Source of the DNA: Oegoconia quadripuncta
Lineage: Eukaryota > Arthropoda > Insecta > Lepidoptera > Autostichidae
Assembly: GCA_949316235.1 (NCBI GenBank)
Contig: OX438741.1
Coordinates: forward strand, 14,323,124 to 14,387,123
Direction of reading: 5' to 3'
DNA length: 64,000 bases
Shown here: in pieces, positions 43,501 to 48,820 of the stretch
Position numbering within the stretch: position 1 is the first letter of the stretch
How the letters are laid out: each line of letters begins with the position of its first letter
The notes under the pieces: generated by a model
The model's input: the letters and a program-made list of their open reading frames with translations, nothing else
Database searches by the model: none
What the model was told of the DNA's origin: nothing
Position numbers and translations under genes: made by a program

Positions 43501-44207
43501 AACTAACCATTAAGAGTTCCCCTCGTGAGGAGACGATCCTAGCTGCACCATCTTCATGTCTATCATATAAATGTATTGTCCTCAGAAATGAACGAGTATC
43601 CAAAATTTCAGCTCCTTAAGTAAATAGGAATAGGTTTCAATATGTCATGGAAGTTTTCAACGGACATAGTACATACATACTTACGAAGAAACTTAAATAA
43701 AAGCTTGTAATAAAAAGTAAAACTCGGCTTTTTTCTAAGTACTCTTAAGTAAGTAAGTTCAAATGTACTGTCCTTATACCCAAAGGTTGCCTGGAAGAGA
43801 TCGCTTTTAGTGATAAGGTCGCCAAATTGTACATTCTATTCTTACCACTTTTCTGAAACTGTATTTTCTTTTCTGTTGTGCAATAAAGTGTATTTGTATT
43901 TGTATTGTATTGTATTGCATTGCATTGCATTGCATGGTATTGTATTGTACTCACAGCATATCCCTGCGAAACGTCTTTTTCCATATATAAACCCACTGGT
44001 ACCGGTCTCCTGTCATCAGATAACCAGCCAGGAGTGCCACGGCGCCCATAAACGTGGTAGAGCCTCTCGCGAGCCATCCCACAGCGGCGCACGTCAATCC
44101 GATGGTAGTCAATATGGTTCCCTTCTTCCTCTCCGCTTCCTCAAAACGCGCTTCTGCTTTCTCTGTCATCCTAGTACTTTTATGGTTGGCACATAGTTTT
44201 CAAGCGG
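16270..44207 (-). CDS. Fatp: Fatty acid transport protein (FATP/Slc27, very-long-chain acyl-CoA synthetase type)
   Basis: Membrane-bound acyl-CoA synthetase that couples uptake of long-chain fatty acids to ATP-dependent CoA esterification. Coding exons on the complement: 43955-44169, 31486-31636, 31052-31289, 27551-27782, 25601-25802, 21736-21928, 21072-21150, 20267-20340, 18848-19043, 18322-18412 and 16270-16581; all have GT/AG borders and matching phases and give about 660 residues, the family's usual length. Visible motifs: an N-terminal hydrophobic segment (about residues 18-50), the AMP-binding P-loop [13 protein letters not shown] (about 260-272), [10 protein letters not shown], the FATP mark FYGATEGN (about 400), and [18 protein letters not shown] across exons 9 and 10. 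An acceptor-like site at 44207 suggests a 5' UTR exon further right, so the feature end includes 38 bp of probable 5' UTR. No exon has a frameshift or stop, so the gene looks intact. Confidence 0.92.
16590..16745 (-). mobile_element. LINE 3' UTR fragment next to FATP exon 11
   Basis: GAAAGAAAAATTTATTTCAAC tail then GTCGGTGTCGCAAGGTGG and GGTCTCCAACTCAGCATGG, shared with 55230-55270. It begins 9 bp upstream of the FATP exon 11 acceptor. Confidence 0.55.
17024..17400 (+). repeat. Repeat X, copy 2
   Basis: GGCTTTTTGGTGGGAACTCGG to CTTCTCCTAGAGGAGAAAAT. Has ATGGCAGAATATTGTGCAGC, as in copy 3, but a stop follows after 20 codons. Confidence 0.75.
17898..18105 (-). repeat. GC-rich interspersed repeat, copy 3
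   Basis: T-run, CGCTGGGAAACGCGTTACG, CGGCGACCTTCCTCGGCAG and a GC-rich end. An open frame crossing it is incidental. The sequence just upstream (17840-17890, CCCCGTGTGGTGGATTTATG) belongs to another common repeat. Confidence 0.72.
18322..18412 (-). CDS. Fatp: FATP coding exon 10
   Basis: 91-bp exon encoding [18 protein letters not shown] then [12 protein letters not shown], the conserved hinge after GDTFR. Acceptor GTTACCAG, donor GTAAGT. Confidence 0.88.
18535..18580. repeat. Small hairpin
   Basis: TTGTTAAGATTTCCTT and AAGGAAATCTTAACAA around 8 bp. The preceding CTTTCTTTAGGAATCACATG recurs inverted at 37405. Confidence 0.6.
18613..18807 (-). mobile_element. SINE family A fragment joined to an inverted SINE 3' end
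   Basis: Complement 3' half from ATGCACAAAGTTAGCAC to GCTGCTTGGCAG, then plus-strand CCGTTGTACATAAAAAAAA. Lies 40 bp past the FATP exon 9 donor. Confidence 0.7.
18848..19043 (-). CDS. Fatp: FATP coding exon 9
   Basis: Encodes [18 protein letters not shown], then [19 protein letters not shown] and RTGDTF. Acceptor CTTTCAG, donor GTAATT. The upstream intron carries the 26-bp minisatellite. Confidence 0.92.
19337..19492 (-). mobile_element. LINE 3' UTR fragment inside minisatellite
   Basis: Starts with AATCAAATCAAAATATTTT (tail on the complement) and runs through AAATTTACTGCTCATTCAC and CCAGAGAAGAACGAGC. A related fragment is at 24314-24480. Confidence 0.68.
19567..19612 (-). mobile_element. 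LINE tail fragment inside minisatellite
   Basis: AATGCAATACAATTACTC then TTTATTGCGCAAAATAATT matches the last bases of the 24890/47096 LINE group, inserted in the 26-bp minisatellite. Confidence 0.65.
19728..19982 (-). mobile_element. SINE family D inserted in minisatellite
   Basis: CATCATCATCAGCCCGTAAAC end, CCCAATGCGGGTTGGGGAC middle and TGGGAATCGCTACCGACGC head on the complement. A widespread lepidopteran SINE type. Confidence 0.75.
20267..20340 (-). CDS. Fatp: FATP coding exon 8
   Basis: 74-bp exon encoding [19 protein letters not shown] and GPCQPG. Acceptor TATTTTAG, donor GTAATG. Matches the VDEETGEPIRD region of FATPs and joins in phase to both neighbours. Confidence 0.85.
20413..20662 (+). 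mobile_element. SINE family A, head-truncated
   Basis: GGTTGATGGTAGGGCATTTG to CAACCCGTTGTACATAAAA with A-tail. In the FATP intron between exons 7 and 8. Confidence 0.8.
20791..21060 (+). mobile_element. SINE family C, near-complete, abutting FATP exon 7
   Basis: CACCTGTTTGGTGTTGTGG head, GGTCGCGGGTTCGAATCCC box B, body with GGAACTAGATGGCGCTG and a TTTATTTATT tail ending about 10 bp from the exon 7 donor. Confidence 0.82.
21072..21150 (-). CDS. Fatp: FATP coding exon 7
   Basis: Short 79-bp exon encoding [17 protein letters not shown] and YPLTLVK, found by similarity to the family's KVGAVGFLSR segment and by phase. Acceptor TTTTTTTCAG, donor GTAAGT. A SINE tail begins almost at once in the intron. 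Confidence 0.87.
21239..21277 (+). mobile_element. SINE family A, head only
   Basis: ACCGCCTCCGTAGCTCAATG and ACAACATTGGGTTTA, then LINE sequence. Confidence 0.7.
21277..21412 (+). mobile_element. LINE 3' UTR fragment between two SINE pieces
   Basis: CTCGAGTTTCTTACTTG and CTCAGGGGAAAATTGCC match the 3' UTR of the 56897-57668 LINE. A SINE head lies to its left and a complement SINE to its right. Confidence 0.7.
21413..21670 (-). mobile_element. SINE family A with internal deletion
   Basis: T-run and ACACAACG join directly to TACTGACCCGGAAACCCC, then continue to GAGCCACGG. About 60 bp near the 3' end is missing. Confidence 0.8.
21736..21928 (-). CDS. Fatp: FATP coding exon 6 (FYGATEGN motif)
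   Basis: Encodes [14 protein letters not shown] and [12 protein letters not shown], hallmark FATP sequence. Acceptor TTGTTTAG, donor GTGAGT; ends after one base of a codon. Confidence 0.92.
22130..22315 (+). mobile_element. LINE 3' fragment ([12 protein letters not shown] family)
   Basis: Encodes [19 protein letters not shown] and [12 protein letters not shown] as in 57260-57420, then joins the GATTTGATTTG tail directly, so the 3' UTR is deleted. In a FATP intron. Confidence 0.78.
22320..24313. other. FATP intron, little recognised
   Basis: AT-rich intron sequence. Only a SINE C tail (23641) and short pieces such as CCCATTTGGGATAAAGG (22665) are recognised. The 23,990-24,060 stretch is GC-rich for no reason I can name. 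Confidence 0.5.
23641..23690 (+). mobile_element. SINE family C tail fragment
   Basis: CTAGATGGCGCTGTGTGTATA and ATATTTATTTATATTA only. Confidence 0.5.
24314..24480 (-). mobile_element. LINE 3' UTR fragment
   Basis: CAAATCAAATCAAAATTTT tail, then AAATTTACTGCTCATTCAC as at 19400. Complement orientation, in a FATP intron. Confidence 0.65.
24890..25055 (+). mobile_element. LINE 3' end with TATTG tail
   Basis: TAGTATCGTGCACCCTACCTG, AGTGATAAGACCGCC and CCCAATAAAGAGTATTTG then TATTG units; plus-strand counterpart of 47096-47290. In a FATP intron. Confidence 0.72.
25310..25544 (-). mobile_element. SINE family A, head half
   Basis: CCCCAAATATTTGGGAAACTG to GAGCCACGGCGGCGG; full tRNA-like head on the complement. 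Confidence 0.82.
25601..25802 (-). CDS. Fatp: FATP coding exon 5
   Basis: Encodes [16 protein letters not shown] and [15 protein letters not shown], matching the FATP segment after the P-loop. Acceptor TCCTTCCAG, donor GTAAGT, phase 0 end. A SINE copy lies about 56 bp past the donor side. Confidence 0.9.
26073..26283 (+). mobile_element. SINE family B
   Basis: GGCGACCGATTGGTGTAGTG, GCGGGTTCGAATCCCGC, GAGTCTTGGATGTTTATA and a TTTATTTATT tail. This uninterrupted copy shows the empty site of the MITE at 12091. Confidence 0.82.
26500..26625 (-). mobile_element. LINE 3' UTR fragment (GTCAGTCAGTA family)
   Basis: TTTAAATCTACTGGAAATAAAA, TCAGTCAGTATGTCCAAG and CGCTTCGGAAAGGGAAATC match 51785-51900. 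Orientation is inferred from the other LINE tails and is uncertain. Confidence 0.55.
26976..27395 (+). mobile_element. 400-bp inverted-end element, copy 2
   Basis: Ends GGATCTTTACCTATGAAATT and AATTTCATGGGTAAGGACC; the interior matches copy 1 throughout (CAAAGCTATATCCAAATTTG, GTTATCCGATAATACACAG). Confidence 0.77.
27551..27782 (-). CDS. Fatp: FATP coding exon 4 (ATP/AMP P-loop)
   Basis: Ends with [18 protein letters not shown], the nucleotide-binding P-loop of adenylate-forming enzymes. Acceptor TTCTTGCAG, donor GTAAGT; the final Arg codon is split with the next exon. Confidence 0.93.
27834..27960 (-). mobile_element. Retroelement tail with TTGA repeats, complement
   Basis: AATCAATCAATAAATCAATC, then GTACACTTTATTGCACAAA and GGTCTTATCGCTATTAAGCG. 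Lies 50 bp upstream of FATP exon 4. Confidence 0.62.
28203..28930 (-). mobile_element. LINE 3' fragment interrupted by a SINE
   Basis: Complement strand copy of the same LINE family: tail of AAATC units at 28203-28220, 3' UTR, then ORF end up to about 28930. A SINE at 28281-28605 splits it, with CATTTTT on both sides (28274-28280, 28606-28612) as the target duplication. Confidence 0.82.
28281..28605 (-). mobile_element. SINE family A inserted in a LINE
   Basis: Full length with head, body and tail; flanked by CATTTTT duplications within the LINE 3' UTR. Confidence 0.87.
29353..29600 (-). mobile_element. SINE family A with internal deletion
   Basis: ATGCACAACGGGTTAGAACTTG to CGATCGAACCCGCAACATC-type head; the CTACCACCAACCAAACC segment is lost. 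Confidence 0.72.
30080..30150 (-). mobile_element. SINE 3' end fragment
   Basis: CATCATATCAGCCGAAAGACG, TCCATTGCTGGACAAAGGCG and TCCCCCAAAGATG, a sequence I know as common in lepidopteran introns. Confidence 0.55.
30716..30970 (-). mobile_element. LINE C-terminal relic with zinc-finger-like tail
   Basis: Complement reads [19 protein letters not shown] then [14 protein letters not shown] and [10 protein letters not shown] with a stop. The H-x3-W-x-C spacing resembles the cysteine/histidine tail after the reverse transcriptase of R1-type LINEs. Confidence 0.55.
31052..31289 (-). CDS. Fatp: FATP coding exon 3
   Basis: Encodes [18 protein letters not shown] through [18 protein letters not shown] and [16 protein letters not shown], the canonical FATP core. 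Acceptor TCTTTCCCAG, donor GTGAGC; ends after one base of a codon. Confidence 0.9.
31486..31636 (-). CDS. Fatp: FATP coding exon 2
   Basis: Encodes [14 protein letters not shown] then [16 protein letters not shown] and LTFRQ, the start of the AMP-binding fold. Acceptor TTTTTCAG, donor GTAAGT, phase 0 end. It follows a 12.3 kb intron. Confidence 0.88.
31833..32115 (-). mobile_element. LINE 3' end fragment (same family), inverted
   Basis: On the complement it carries the end of the ORF and the 3' UTR motif ACCTGATGG/CTCACCTGATGG before a T-run that is the poly-A tail. More diverged than the neighbouring plus-strand fragment, so a separate insertion. Confidence 0.72.
32237..32810 (+). mobile_element. 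LINE 3' fragment, same family as 40122-41760
   Basis: Shares [20 protein letters not shown] and [16 protein letters not shown] with the larger copy, then a frameshift near 32430 and HLIPPSPF-type sequence. It ends near the ATCAGGTGAGATTGTGGTC 3' UTR motif. Located in FATP intron 1. Confidence 0.8.
32836..33075 (+). mobile_element. LINE C-terminal relic (RGRPKK motif)
   Basis: Open stretch reads [37 protein letters not shown] and [13 protein letters not shown], the familiar tail of an RTE-like LINE. It directly follows the LINE fragment at 32237. Confidence 0.72.
33446..33681 (-). mobile_element. SINE family B
   Basis: Complement: ATAATAATAA tail, CACCAATCATCTAGTCCC body, head CCACTACACCAATCGGTCG. 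Confidence 0.82.
33727..34420 (-). mobile_element. LINE 3' fragment with TTGA tail
   Basis: Complement: ORF end 34017-34349 reads [19 protein letters not shown] and [17 protein letters not shown], then a UTR closing in ATTGATTGATTGATT units (33730-33755). In FATP intron 1. Confidence 0.75.
34780..34970 (+). repeat. Diverged relative of the 2.1 kb transposon's inverted repeat
   Basis: GGTTCGAGTCCCGGGCGAGG, AAGAAAATCTTTGAATGCAG and CTAAAAATAACGGAATG follow the order seen at 15806-15890. Ends near CACGCTGTATATT. Confidence 0.55.
35222..35340 (+). mobile_element. SINE 3' fragment (GGCCGGCAACGC family)
   Basis: AAAGGCCGGCAACGCATCTG, GTGTCCATGGGCGGCGG and CATCAGGTGACCCGCATGC with A-tail; recognised as a common lepidopteran repeat end. 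Confidence 0.65.
35520..36055 (+). mobile_element. LINE 3' fragment
   Basis: ORF end 35602-35817 reads [19 protein letters not shown] and [15 protein letters not shown], the same C-terminal pattern as the fragment at 34017. The 3' UTR contains GAATAAAGTTTAATTT. Confidence 0.68.
36697..36924. mobile_element. Foldback element, first of a tandem pair
   Basis: Ends GCAGTCTCGACATAGATAGC and GCTATCTATGTCGAGACTGC; the interior has a second inverted pair (ACATTGTTAGGACTTAGCG facing GGTCGTTAACTCCTAACG). Confidence 0.8.
36937..37175. mobile_element. Foldback element, second of a tandem pair
   Basis: Same sequence and orientation as 36697-36924 with its own inverted ends (GCAATCTCGACATAGATAGC, GCTATCTATGTCGAGACTGC), separated by 12 bp. 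Confidence 0.8.
37199..37391. mobile_element. Foldback element (AATTACACTACTC arms)
   Basis: Arms of about 85 bp: GACCGAAGAACGGTTGATCG and GAATTCCGAGTACATTGCGG on the left are mirrored by CCGCAATGTACTCGGAATTC and CGATCAACCGTTCTTCGGTC on the right, loop about 30 bp. Confidence 0.85.
37440..38240. other. FATP intron 1, no feature recognised
   Basis: Mixed-composition sequence with short open frames only. It may be a decayed transposon, but no motif supports a call. Confidence 0.45.
38244..38453 (-). mobile_element. SINE family A, head half
   Basis: GAACTGGCTATCTTATCTC to GAGCCACGGAGGCAG, with small deletions around box B (GGGATCGAATCACCG). Confidence 0.78.
38540..38745. mobile_element. Foldback element (CGACTTTTTGTAGGACCGAT), copy 1
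   Basis: GACTTTTTGTAGGACCGATA on the left, ATCGGTCCTACAAAAAGTCG on the right, with inner GTGACCGATTTTTTGTAGG. Right flank CGGGCACACTAA is shared with copy 2. Confidence 0.72.
38811..38927 (+). repeat. Direct repeat, copy 1 (transposon-associated)
   Basis: GGCCGGAAGATTGACGTCAA, CACCCCCATGTTTGTTCCG and CGATTTTTCACGGTTTTCTAG. Recurs in the same orientation at 39537-39645. Confidence 0.75.
39323..39535 (-). pseudogene. Tc1/mariner-type transposase C-terminal fragment
   Basis: Complement frames read [20 protein letters not shown] and, after a frameshift, [16 protein letters not shown] with a stop. The GGGHFE-x-LL ending is typical of DD41D-like transposases. It lies between the two direct repeats at 38811 and 39537. 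Confidence 0.72.
39537..39645 (+). repeat. Direct repeat, copy 2
   Basis: GGCCGGAAGATTGACGTCAA to CGATTTTTCACGGTTTTCTAG, then AGCTGAGGCAGAAGATAAGAG, which mirrors CTCTTATCTTCTGCCTCAGC at 39417. Confidence 0.75.
40062..40121 (+). mobile_element. MITE left end (CAGGGTGAATTTG family), cut by LINE
   Basis: TACAGGGCGAAACTGAAATC and CGATTAACTGGTGACGC, then the LINE; TAGTCGAATTCGATCAAAAA resumes at 41761. Confidence 0.65.
40122..41760 (+). mobile_element. LINE copy (5'-truncated, poly-A tail, 6-bp target duplication)
   Basis: Non-LTR element in FATP intron 1, opposite strand. It starts within the reverse transcriptase and ends in 19 A residues after GTCAATCAT. TAGTCG flanks both ends (40116-40121 and 41761-41766), as expected for target-primed insertion. 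Fragments of the same family occur at 31833-32115, 32237-32810 and 49073-49375. Confidence 0.87.
40130..41709 (+). pseudogene. LINE reverse transcriptase with frameshift
   Basis: First frame 40130-40939 carries [41 protein letters not shown] and YADD (40829-40840). Near 40936 the reading frame shifts by one and continues as [16 protein letters not shown] to 41709, including [17 protein letters not shown] and ending SLSIR then TGA. The product is therefore broken between the palm/thumb region and the C-terminal region. Confidence 0.85.
42111..42404 (-). repeat. Repeat X, copy 3, with an open 62-codon frame
   Basis: Complement copy truncated at its 3' end. The frame 42133-42321 reads [34 protein letters not shown] and [14 protein letters not shown]. 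Function unknown; it may be the 5' coding part of a larger element. Confidence 0.72.
42410..43325. other. FATP intron 1, no feature recognised
   Basis: No exon-like or repeat-family sequence found by eye on either strand. Confidence 0.45.
43330..43466 (+). mobile_element. LINE 3' end with CTAT tail
   Basis: AACAAATAAAGGCTTTATC followed by CTATCTATCTATCTATC, the usual layout of a LINE 3' end with a tetranucleotide tail. In FATP intron 1. Confidence 0.5.
43743..43949 (+). mobile_element. LINE 3' end with TATTG-type tail at FATP exon 1 donor
   Basis: 3' UTR AGATCGCTTTTAGTGATAAGG and GCAATAAAGTGTATTTG, then TATTG/CATTG units. GTACTC occurs at both ends (43737 and 43947), a probable target duplication. 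Its tail ends a few bases from the FATP exon 1 donor. Confidence 0.72.
43955..44169 (-). CDS. Fatp: FATP coding exon 1 (start codon, N-terminal membrane segment)
   Basis: Starts at the ATG of [17 protein letters not shown] and contains a hydrophobic helix ([11 protein letters not shown]). Ends after two bases of a codon at donor GTGAGTAC. A likely acceptor, CTCTTTACAG, lies 38 bp upstream of the ATG, implying a separate 5' UTR exon. A LINE 3' tail starts a few bases past the donor. Confidence 0.85.
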
Positions 44208-44329
44208 CTGTAAAGAGTAAAGTTGTGTTATTTTAAAGGTACCTTCGCCACTTTAAGAGGCTTCGCACACAGTAATGCATAATTTGTTTGTAATTTAATA
44301 ATTTCCACGATCGGAGGGCTGGCCAATAC

Positions 44330-44521
44330 TTTGGTCAAAGAATCAGCCTTGCTTTACAGCGAGGCAACGCGGCCAGCCTTCTGAGTACCATTGCACCAAC
44401 CAGAGACTTGGGGCTAGTTTTTTATTTGTGATTTTTTTTTATAATGTATAATTATAAGATATTTAAATGTACCTTCCTTATTCAAACAATAAAGCGTATT
44501 TGATTGATTGATTGATTGATT
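44330..44521 (+). mobile_element. Retroelement tail with TTGA repeats
   Basis: Contains a frame reading LQRGNAASLLSTIA, then a UTR with CAATAAAGCGTATTTGATTG and five TTGA units. It sits 120 bp upstream of the FATP start. Confidence 0.6.
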
Positions 44522-44744
44522 GAATTATTGTTTATAAATATATAATATTGTAAATTATATTGTGCATAATAAAATATTTGTTTGTTTGTTTGAAACGTTT
44601 GAACGACATAAACGTTTACTGCGCCTGTCACGCTCTTATTGCAGGATACGTTTTATGGAAAAACAGGGCGTCCGCAAAATACAAAATATGCTGTCGGGTT
44701 TTTGGTTTTTAAATACCTACATAGTTATTTGTCACTAAGAAGAA

Positions 44745-45300
44745 ATCAAAATCAAAAATATTTTATTCAATGTAGGATATAAACATATCACTTATTGAAA
44801 GTCAACATGTTATTTAAAAAAAAAAAACTAAATCACTTCACAAGGTGTTATGGTTAGGGAGAAGAAGCGACAAGAAACTCCGCAACAACACATCTTTTCA
44901 ATTGGTTTCCATCTTTACAATAATATTACATTTTATATTACATATTACATAACAAAAGCAATTAACATATCGACCAGCTAACACCAGACCTCCTAATCGC
45001 CTAAATAATCATCTATCCTGTAATAACCCTTCTTACACAGAGTTTCTTTAATGTGGCGTTTAAATTTCTGCTCTGTTAAACTCAATACATGTTCTGGTAT
45101 TTTATTGTAAAAGCGTATGCTGTGTCCCACAAAGGATGTGCTAACCTTGCTAAGTCTAAATTGTCGAATTTCAATTTTATTTTTGGTTCTAGTATTCAAA
45201 TTATAATTATCAGAATGTTTACGAAATAGGCATATATTTTTGCGTACATACATTATACTGTCATATACAATATTGGGATGCAACAGTTAAAATACTTATT
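44745..45300 (-). mobile_element. LINE 3' fragment (ORF end and UTR)
   Basis: Complement reads NLNTRTKNKIEIRQFRLSK, GHSIRFYNKIPEHVLSL and KKGYYRIDDYLGD then stop, followed by a UTR ending in AAATC units at 44745-44765. A typical lepidopteran LINE C-terminus. Confidence 0.75.
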
Positions 45301-45429
45301 TCTTTAAACAGATCTCTTAGAGAGTCACGACAGCGTAAATTAAATATTGCTCTGATTGCTCTTTATTTAGTTAGTTTTTGTCCCGCTCCTGTTGGTCTCC
45401 GACTTGGCTTAACGATTTCCTTTAATTTA

Positions 45430-45628
45430 AAACAACCGGGATCGCCTAATTAACGTTGCACGACAACATTCGTATCAAAATGCCACTAAGGGATAGTCTG
45501 ATTCAACTCGCTTAATAGCGATAAGACCACCTATTTTGACAATTTTGATGTAAATTTGTTTATCTTTATCAAATGTTATTTTAAATCCTGCGTAAAGAAG
45601 TGAACTTGATTGATTGATTGATAAATTA
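45430..45628 (+). mobile_element. Retroelement tail with TTGA repeats, second copy
   Basis: CTCGCTTAATAGCGATAAGACC, a short UTR and GAACTTGATTGATTGATTG. The same AATAGCGATAAGACCAC core appears on the complement at 27920. Confidence 0.58.
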
Positions 45629-45656
45629 ATGATTAATGTAGGTAAGTACCAACCTA

Positions 45657-45795
45657 TTTCAAATGTACTGTCCTTATACCCAAAGGTTGCCTGGAAGAGA
45701 TCGCTTTTAGTGATAAGGTTACCAAATTATACTTTCTAACCTTACCACTTTTCTGAAACTGTATTTTCTTTTCTGTTGTGCAATAAAGTGTATTT
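45657..45795 (+). mobile_element. LINE 3' end leading into the pentamer array
   Basis: Near-identical to 43757-43895 (TTCAAATGTACTGTCC to GCAATAAAGTGTATTTG). Its short tail has expanded into the long array that follows. Confidence 0.75.
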
Positions 45796-46105
45796 GTATT
45801 GTATTGTATTGTATTGTATTGTATTGTATTGTATTGTATTGTATTGTATTGTATTGTATTGTATTGTATTGTATTGTATTGCATTGCATTGCATTGCATT
45901 GCATTGCATTGCATTTCATTGCATTGCATTGCATTGCATTGCATTGCATTGCATTGCATTGCATTGCATTGCATTGCATTGCATTGCATTGCATTGCATT
46001 GCATTGCATTGCATTGCATTGCATTGTATTGTATTGTATTGTATTGTATTGTATTGTATTGTATTGCATTGCATTGCATTGCATTGCATTGCATTGTATT
46101 GTATT
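45796..46105 (+). repeat. Pentanucleotide array (GTATT/GCATT)n, 62 units
   Basis: Perfect 5-bp periodicity over 310 bp. Blocks in order: 17 GTATT, 29 GCATT (one TCATT variant), 8 GTATT, 6 GCATT, 2 GTATT. It is the expanded tail of the LINE 3' end at 45657. The long open frames it creates on both strands are repeat artefacts. Confidence 0.97.
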
Positions 46106-46159
46106 GTAAGCTCGGGCATTAGAAATACATACATAATTCAGCACTCAAATAGAATAGAA

Positions 46160-46390
46160 CCAACCCGTCTCTTTCCATGGGTTCAAAAAAGGCGACTAAG
46201 GGACTTCCCACCAAAACACATCTAATAGATTTGCACCTCCGCCGATCGTGGCTCACCCCCTGTCACGTGTGAATTTCTGTATTTTCCGTAAGGTGAACCG
46301 CGGATGTTGTTTTTATCATTAAACTTTGGAACACCCAAGCAATATTGTTTGGGATATGCCTGACCACCCCATTTGGGATAAAGGTCCAAA
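46160..46390 (+). repeat. Retroelement-like repeat (AAAGGCGACTAAG family), uninterrupted
   Basis: AAAAAGGCGACTAAGGGAC, ATAGATTTGCACCTCCG, GTGAACCGCGGATGTTGTTT and CCCATTTGGGATAAAGGTCC. Serves as the empty-site reference for 10435-10860. Confidence 0.6.
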
Positions 46391-46722
46391 CGTTACGTAT
46401 TGCTAAACAACATTCACGATTCACGTTTCGAAATACACAGAAAAGGGGCCCGTCGCCGTGAAAATGTGTAAGTTAATAGAAGTTTTTTTTTGTGCAAAGT
46501 CCCATAGTCGCCTTTTACGATACCCACGGGAAGAGACTTGTTGGAAGTCACAATTAATAAACTAACTTAATAATAATAATGTGTGTCAAGTTCGCGGGAA
46601 CTGGAGAAACTTTCGGTCTTATCTGGCTTTCTTAACCGACTCCCAAAAAGGAGTACTTGTACTTGGTTCGTCTGTACGTATTTTTAACGGATTTTAAGGA
46701 TTGTTTTCTGTTTAATATGTTT

Positions 46723-46963
46723 TATTGGTATAGGTAGTGGATAGTGACCCTGTCAGCGAAACCAACGGTTGCGCGTTCGAATCCCGCGACCGGTAAATGT
46801 TTGTGTGATGAATGCGAACATTTGTTCCCCGAGTCTTGGATGTTTATATAAATATTTATGTATGTTTATCCGTTATCTAGTATCCATAGCACGAGCTTTG
46901 CTTAGTTTGGGACTAGATGATTGGTGTAAGTGTCTGAAATATGTATTTATTTATTATTAATTT
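46723..46963 (+). mobile_element. SINE family B, head-truncated
   Basis: GGTAGTGGATAGTGACCCTG, box B GCGTTCGAATCCCGCGAC, body and TTTATT tail. Confidence 0.8.
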
Positions 46964-47095
46964 GGTTAAGCTTTGATGATGCACTCCGGAGATGGAGAGG
47001 TGAACCTTATTTAAGTCCAATGTTTTGCCAATTTTTGGCGGTTGTTTTGCCAATTTAATTTTAATTGGGTAAAGTTCGAATCATCACTATACATA

Positions 47096-47290
47096 CATGC
47101 AATACAATACAATACAATACAATACAAATACTCTTTATTGCGCAAAATAATTTACAATATTTTTTGATGATAACAATAGAACACAATTAGGCGGTCTTAT
47201 CACTAAAAGCGATCTCTTCCAGACAACCCACAGTTTGGGACAGTTGTAGGTAGAAAAACAGGTAGGGTGCACGATACTACCAACTAAATA
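47096..47290 (-). mobile_element. LINE 3' end with CAATA tail (complement)
   Basis: CAATACAATACAATAC tail then ACTCTTTATTGCGCAAAAT and AAAAGCGATCTCTTCCAG; a diverged relative of the 45657 element, in the intergenic region. Confidence 0.72.
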
Positions 47291-47299
47291 AATAATTAT

Positions 47300-48485
47300 A
47301 GATATGGGATAAACTGACCAACGTCACTTAACAATATCTATCATCCTACAGATAAACTTAATATTGGTTCAGTATAACTTAATTAGCAATATAACTACAA
47401 TGGATAACAGGTATAGAAGTAACAAAATCAATTTGTACATTAATTCAAGTACGGAAGTTAAAAAAATGTCAATATACTTTTTGAAAACAATACATATGTT
47501 AAATACTAGTGACTACTCATGTAAATTAAAAATAATAGGTCGTTAGTCGGAAACAAATTTAAAAACTCACCTATTGATAATGAAATAACTTCAACACATA
47601 ACTTTATATAATAACCAATTTAATTTAAAACGCAACAATCCCTGGTGTAGTTAACAGCATACTGACAAGTGACAAGGTCAACAGACTCCAAGAGTACCGC
47701 CTGTATAAGGAAATAATAGTGATGTGAGATACAATACTCGTATACCTAGTATTTAAGTACGTATCTGTGTAATATGGCTTATTTTAAAACCAGTAACAAA
47801 TAAATATAAGGTATTGGACATACAAATTAGAACAATAATAAACAATTAGTCCCTCGAGGCAAGGTACCCAAAACGATGACAGCGCGAAATATTAAAAAAA
47901 AAAGAAAAACCGGACCCTAAGTCAACTGTATTAAAACTAGTTTCAGAGTGGCGCCGTTGCATCGTACTATTCCAGGGAGAAAGAGGCAGTACTACTCTAA
48001 AACTGGTTTTAGTTTAGTTGGTGTACATCCGAATCGACAAAATTATTACTTTAAATTATCATTCAAAAAATTAGAAGCGCTTCACGCCCCTACATTGGTT
48101 AGTCACTAGTATTTTTACTAACTCGTACCTAGTATTAAAGTTTTGTCCTATCACTAGTCCCTTAATCGTAGTAATCCCCTCCACAGACTGCATTATTTAT
48201 TATGAACGTGAGGGCGTCGGCTTCGGCGCGTACGCACGGCGTTTGTAACGTGCCTTATTTGCTGCTCCATAAAGTTGGTTTTTGTATACAAATAGATTTG
48301 TTTATACCAGTATGCGTATTATCAGTTAATGCTACTTTGTTTTTCGTAATGATTAGATAATTCTGACAATACGATAAACAGGTCTCCAGGGGGTTTGAGG
48401 GCAAAGAATTGCTTTATTGTGGTTCCGTACATAAAGATAAAATTTAAGTATTTAAACAGAAAACCCGATAGCATGTAAAAAAAAT
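47300..48485. other. Intergenic between FATP and transporter 2
   Basis: AT-rich; would contain any 5' UTR exon or promoter of FATP, but no reliable promoter signal could be picked out. Confidence 0.4.
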
Positions 48486-48490
48486 TATAC

Positions 48491-48820
48491 TTTTTATTAT
48501 GCACGACGGGTTCGTACTTGACCTCAATCACACCTGATGTTAAGTGAAGATGAGGTCGAAGGTGGAAGCGTACTGACCCGGAAACCCCAACACATTTGCG
48601 GGACTGGCTATCTTATCTCTGACAACCGGAACACAACAATGCTATTAACACTGCTGCTTGGCGGCAGATTTAGATAAGGTGGTGGTAGCTAGTCAGGCGG
48701 ACATTTAAAATGTCCTACCACCAACCAACCCAGACTTAAACATGTACCCCGCTGAGGATCGAACCCGCGACCTACGAATCGTAAACCCAATGTTGTTTAC
48801 ATTGAGCCACGGAGGCGGTT
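48491..48820 (-). mobile_element. SINE family A, full length
   Basis: About 330 bp from the T-run to GAGCCACGGAGGCGG, between FATP and transporter 2. Confidence 0.87.

Noticed and set aside
45776..46225. Long open frames on both strands reading repeated Tyr-Cys-Ile-Val or Met-Gln-Cys-Asn units
   Set aside because: They are translations of the GTATT/GCATT pentamer array, which has no stop in several frames by composition.
47364..47546. 60-codon open frame in the intergenic region
   Set aside because: AT-rich, no start context or similarity; expected by chance.
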